Source: DATKMG01 sp035541995 (GTDB lineage Bacteria > Acidobacteriota > Terriglobia > Versatilivoradales > Versatilivoraceae). From it: a DNA stretch of 6,457 nucleotides. Shown piece by piece: positions 6,340 to 6,457 of the stretch (the stretch's first letter is position 1; each line of letters begins with the position of its first letter). The stretch is taken from positions 1 to 6,457 of the forward strand of contig DATKMG010000014.1 of assembly GCA_035541995.1 (NCBI GenBank), read 5' to 3'. The notes beneath the pieces are model-generated. The model ran no database searches and was not told the origin of the DNA. It saw nothing but the letters and a program-made list of their open reading frames with translations. A program made the translations under genes and the position numbers.

Positions 6340-6410
6340 TGTGGGAGCAGCGCTCCTGCGCGGCGACCTCCGAGTCTAGACTTATCGCCGCTCGGAGATC
6401 GGCTCCCACA
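6340..6410. repeat. REPIN-like doublet of inverted REP units
   Basis: TGTGGGAGC (6340-6348) and its exact reverse complement GCTCCCACA (6402-6410) bound the element. Each arm, read inward, has the same plan: a GTGGGAG head, an internal small hairpin with CTCC, then GCGGCGA. In the left arm the hairpin is GCGC/GCGC around TCCT. In the right arm it is CCGATC/GAGCGG, with one mismatch, around TCC. A perfect 10-bp palindrome, AGTCTAGACT (6373-6382), sits near the centre. GGAG followed by an imperfect hairpin is the known REP design, and two facing REPs form a REPIN, mobilised elsewhere by RAYT (Y1) transposases. Lying 66 bp after the last stop, it may also stabilise the 3' end of the transcript or help end it. 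Confidence 0.7.
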
Positions 6411-6457
6411 CTCCCCCCAAAACCAGAATCTTCATCCGCGGTGGTGAGCTTGAAAAG

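Noticed and set aside
6442..6457. Possible GTG start of a further gene at the right edge
   Set aside because: Only a few codons are visible and no ribosome site precedes them, so it cannot be supported.

Overview
The window carries four co-directional plus-strand genes between two repeat-rich flanks. The proteins suggest a bacterium of the Acidobacteriota or a similar environmental lineage. The reasons are a TPR protein of a style common there, a DUF362 protein, a BamB/PQQ-type propeller and a large exported glycosidase-like protein, with moderate GC and weak Shine-Dalgarno sites. This assignment is an inference from protein style; there is no rRNA or other marker gene.

Layout: positions 1-500 hold no convincing gene. 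They contain a nest of perfect and near-perfect hairpins forming an imperfect, roughly 340-bp palindromic element, plus an 18-nt direct repeat (17 of 18 identical) beside a strong hairpin at each side. Positions 500-728 hold a plausible sigma70-type promoter (TTGACT-17-TATTCT) overlapped by an 11-bp tandem repeat, and then the leader of the first gene. The genes are a TPR protein (729-1892, probably longer at its N-terminus), a DUF362 protein with a twin-arginine motif (1988-3124), an eight-bladed beta-propeller (about 3393-4439) and a 607-residue protein resembling a TIM-barrel glycoside hydrolase (4450-6273). The window closes with a doublet of inverted REP-like units (6340-6410), in the form known as a REPIN.

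How the genes may work together: only the last two are tightly spaced (10 bp). The gaps of 95 and 268 bp before the second and third genes contain a stem-loop and a degenerate repeat copy, so one transcript is plausible but not shown. A Tat-like motif, a Sec-like signal peptide and a cryptic signal-like segment before the TPR gene point to an envelope or exported location. The propeller and TPR proteins would be interaction or scaffold modules, and the last protein possibly acts on carbohydrate. The shared role is unknown.

The least ordinary points are three. The TPR gene has a signal-peptide-like coding stretch with a good ribosome site but no standard start codon. The upstream palindromic element has a degenerate relative of its core inside the cluster. 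The cluster is terminated by a REPIN-like doublet with no RAYT transposase in view.
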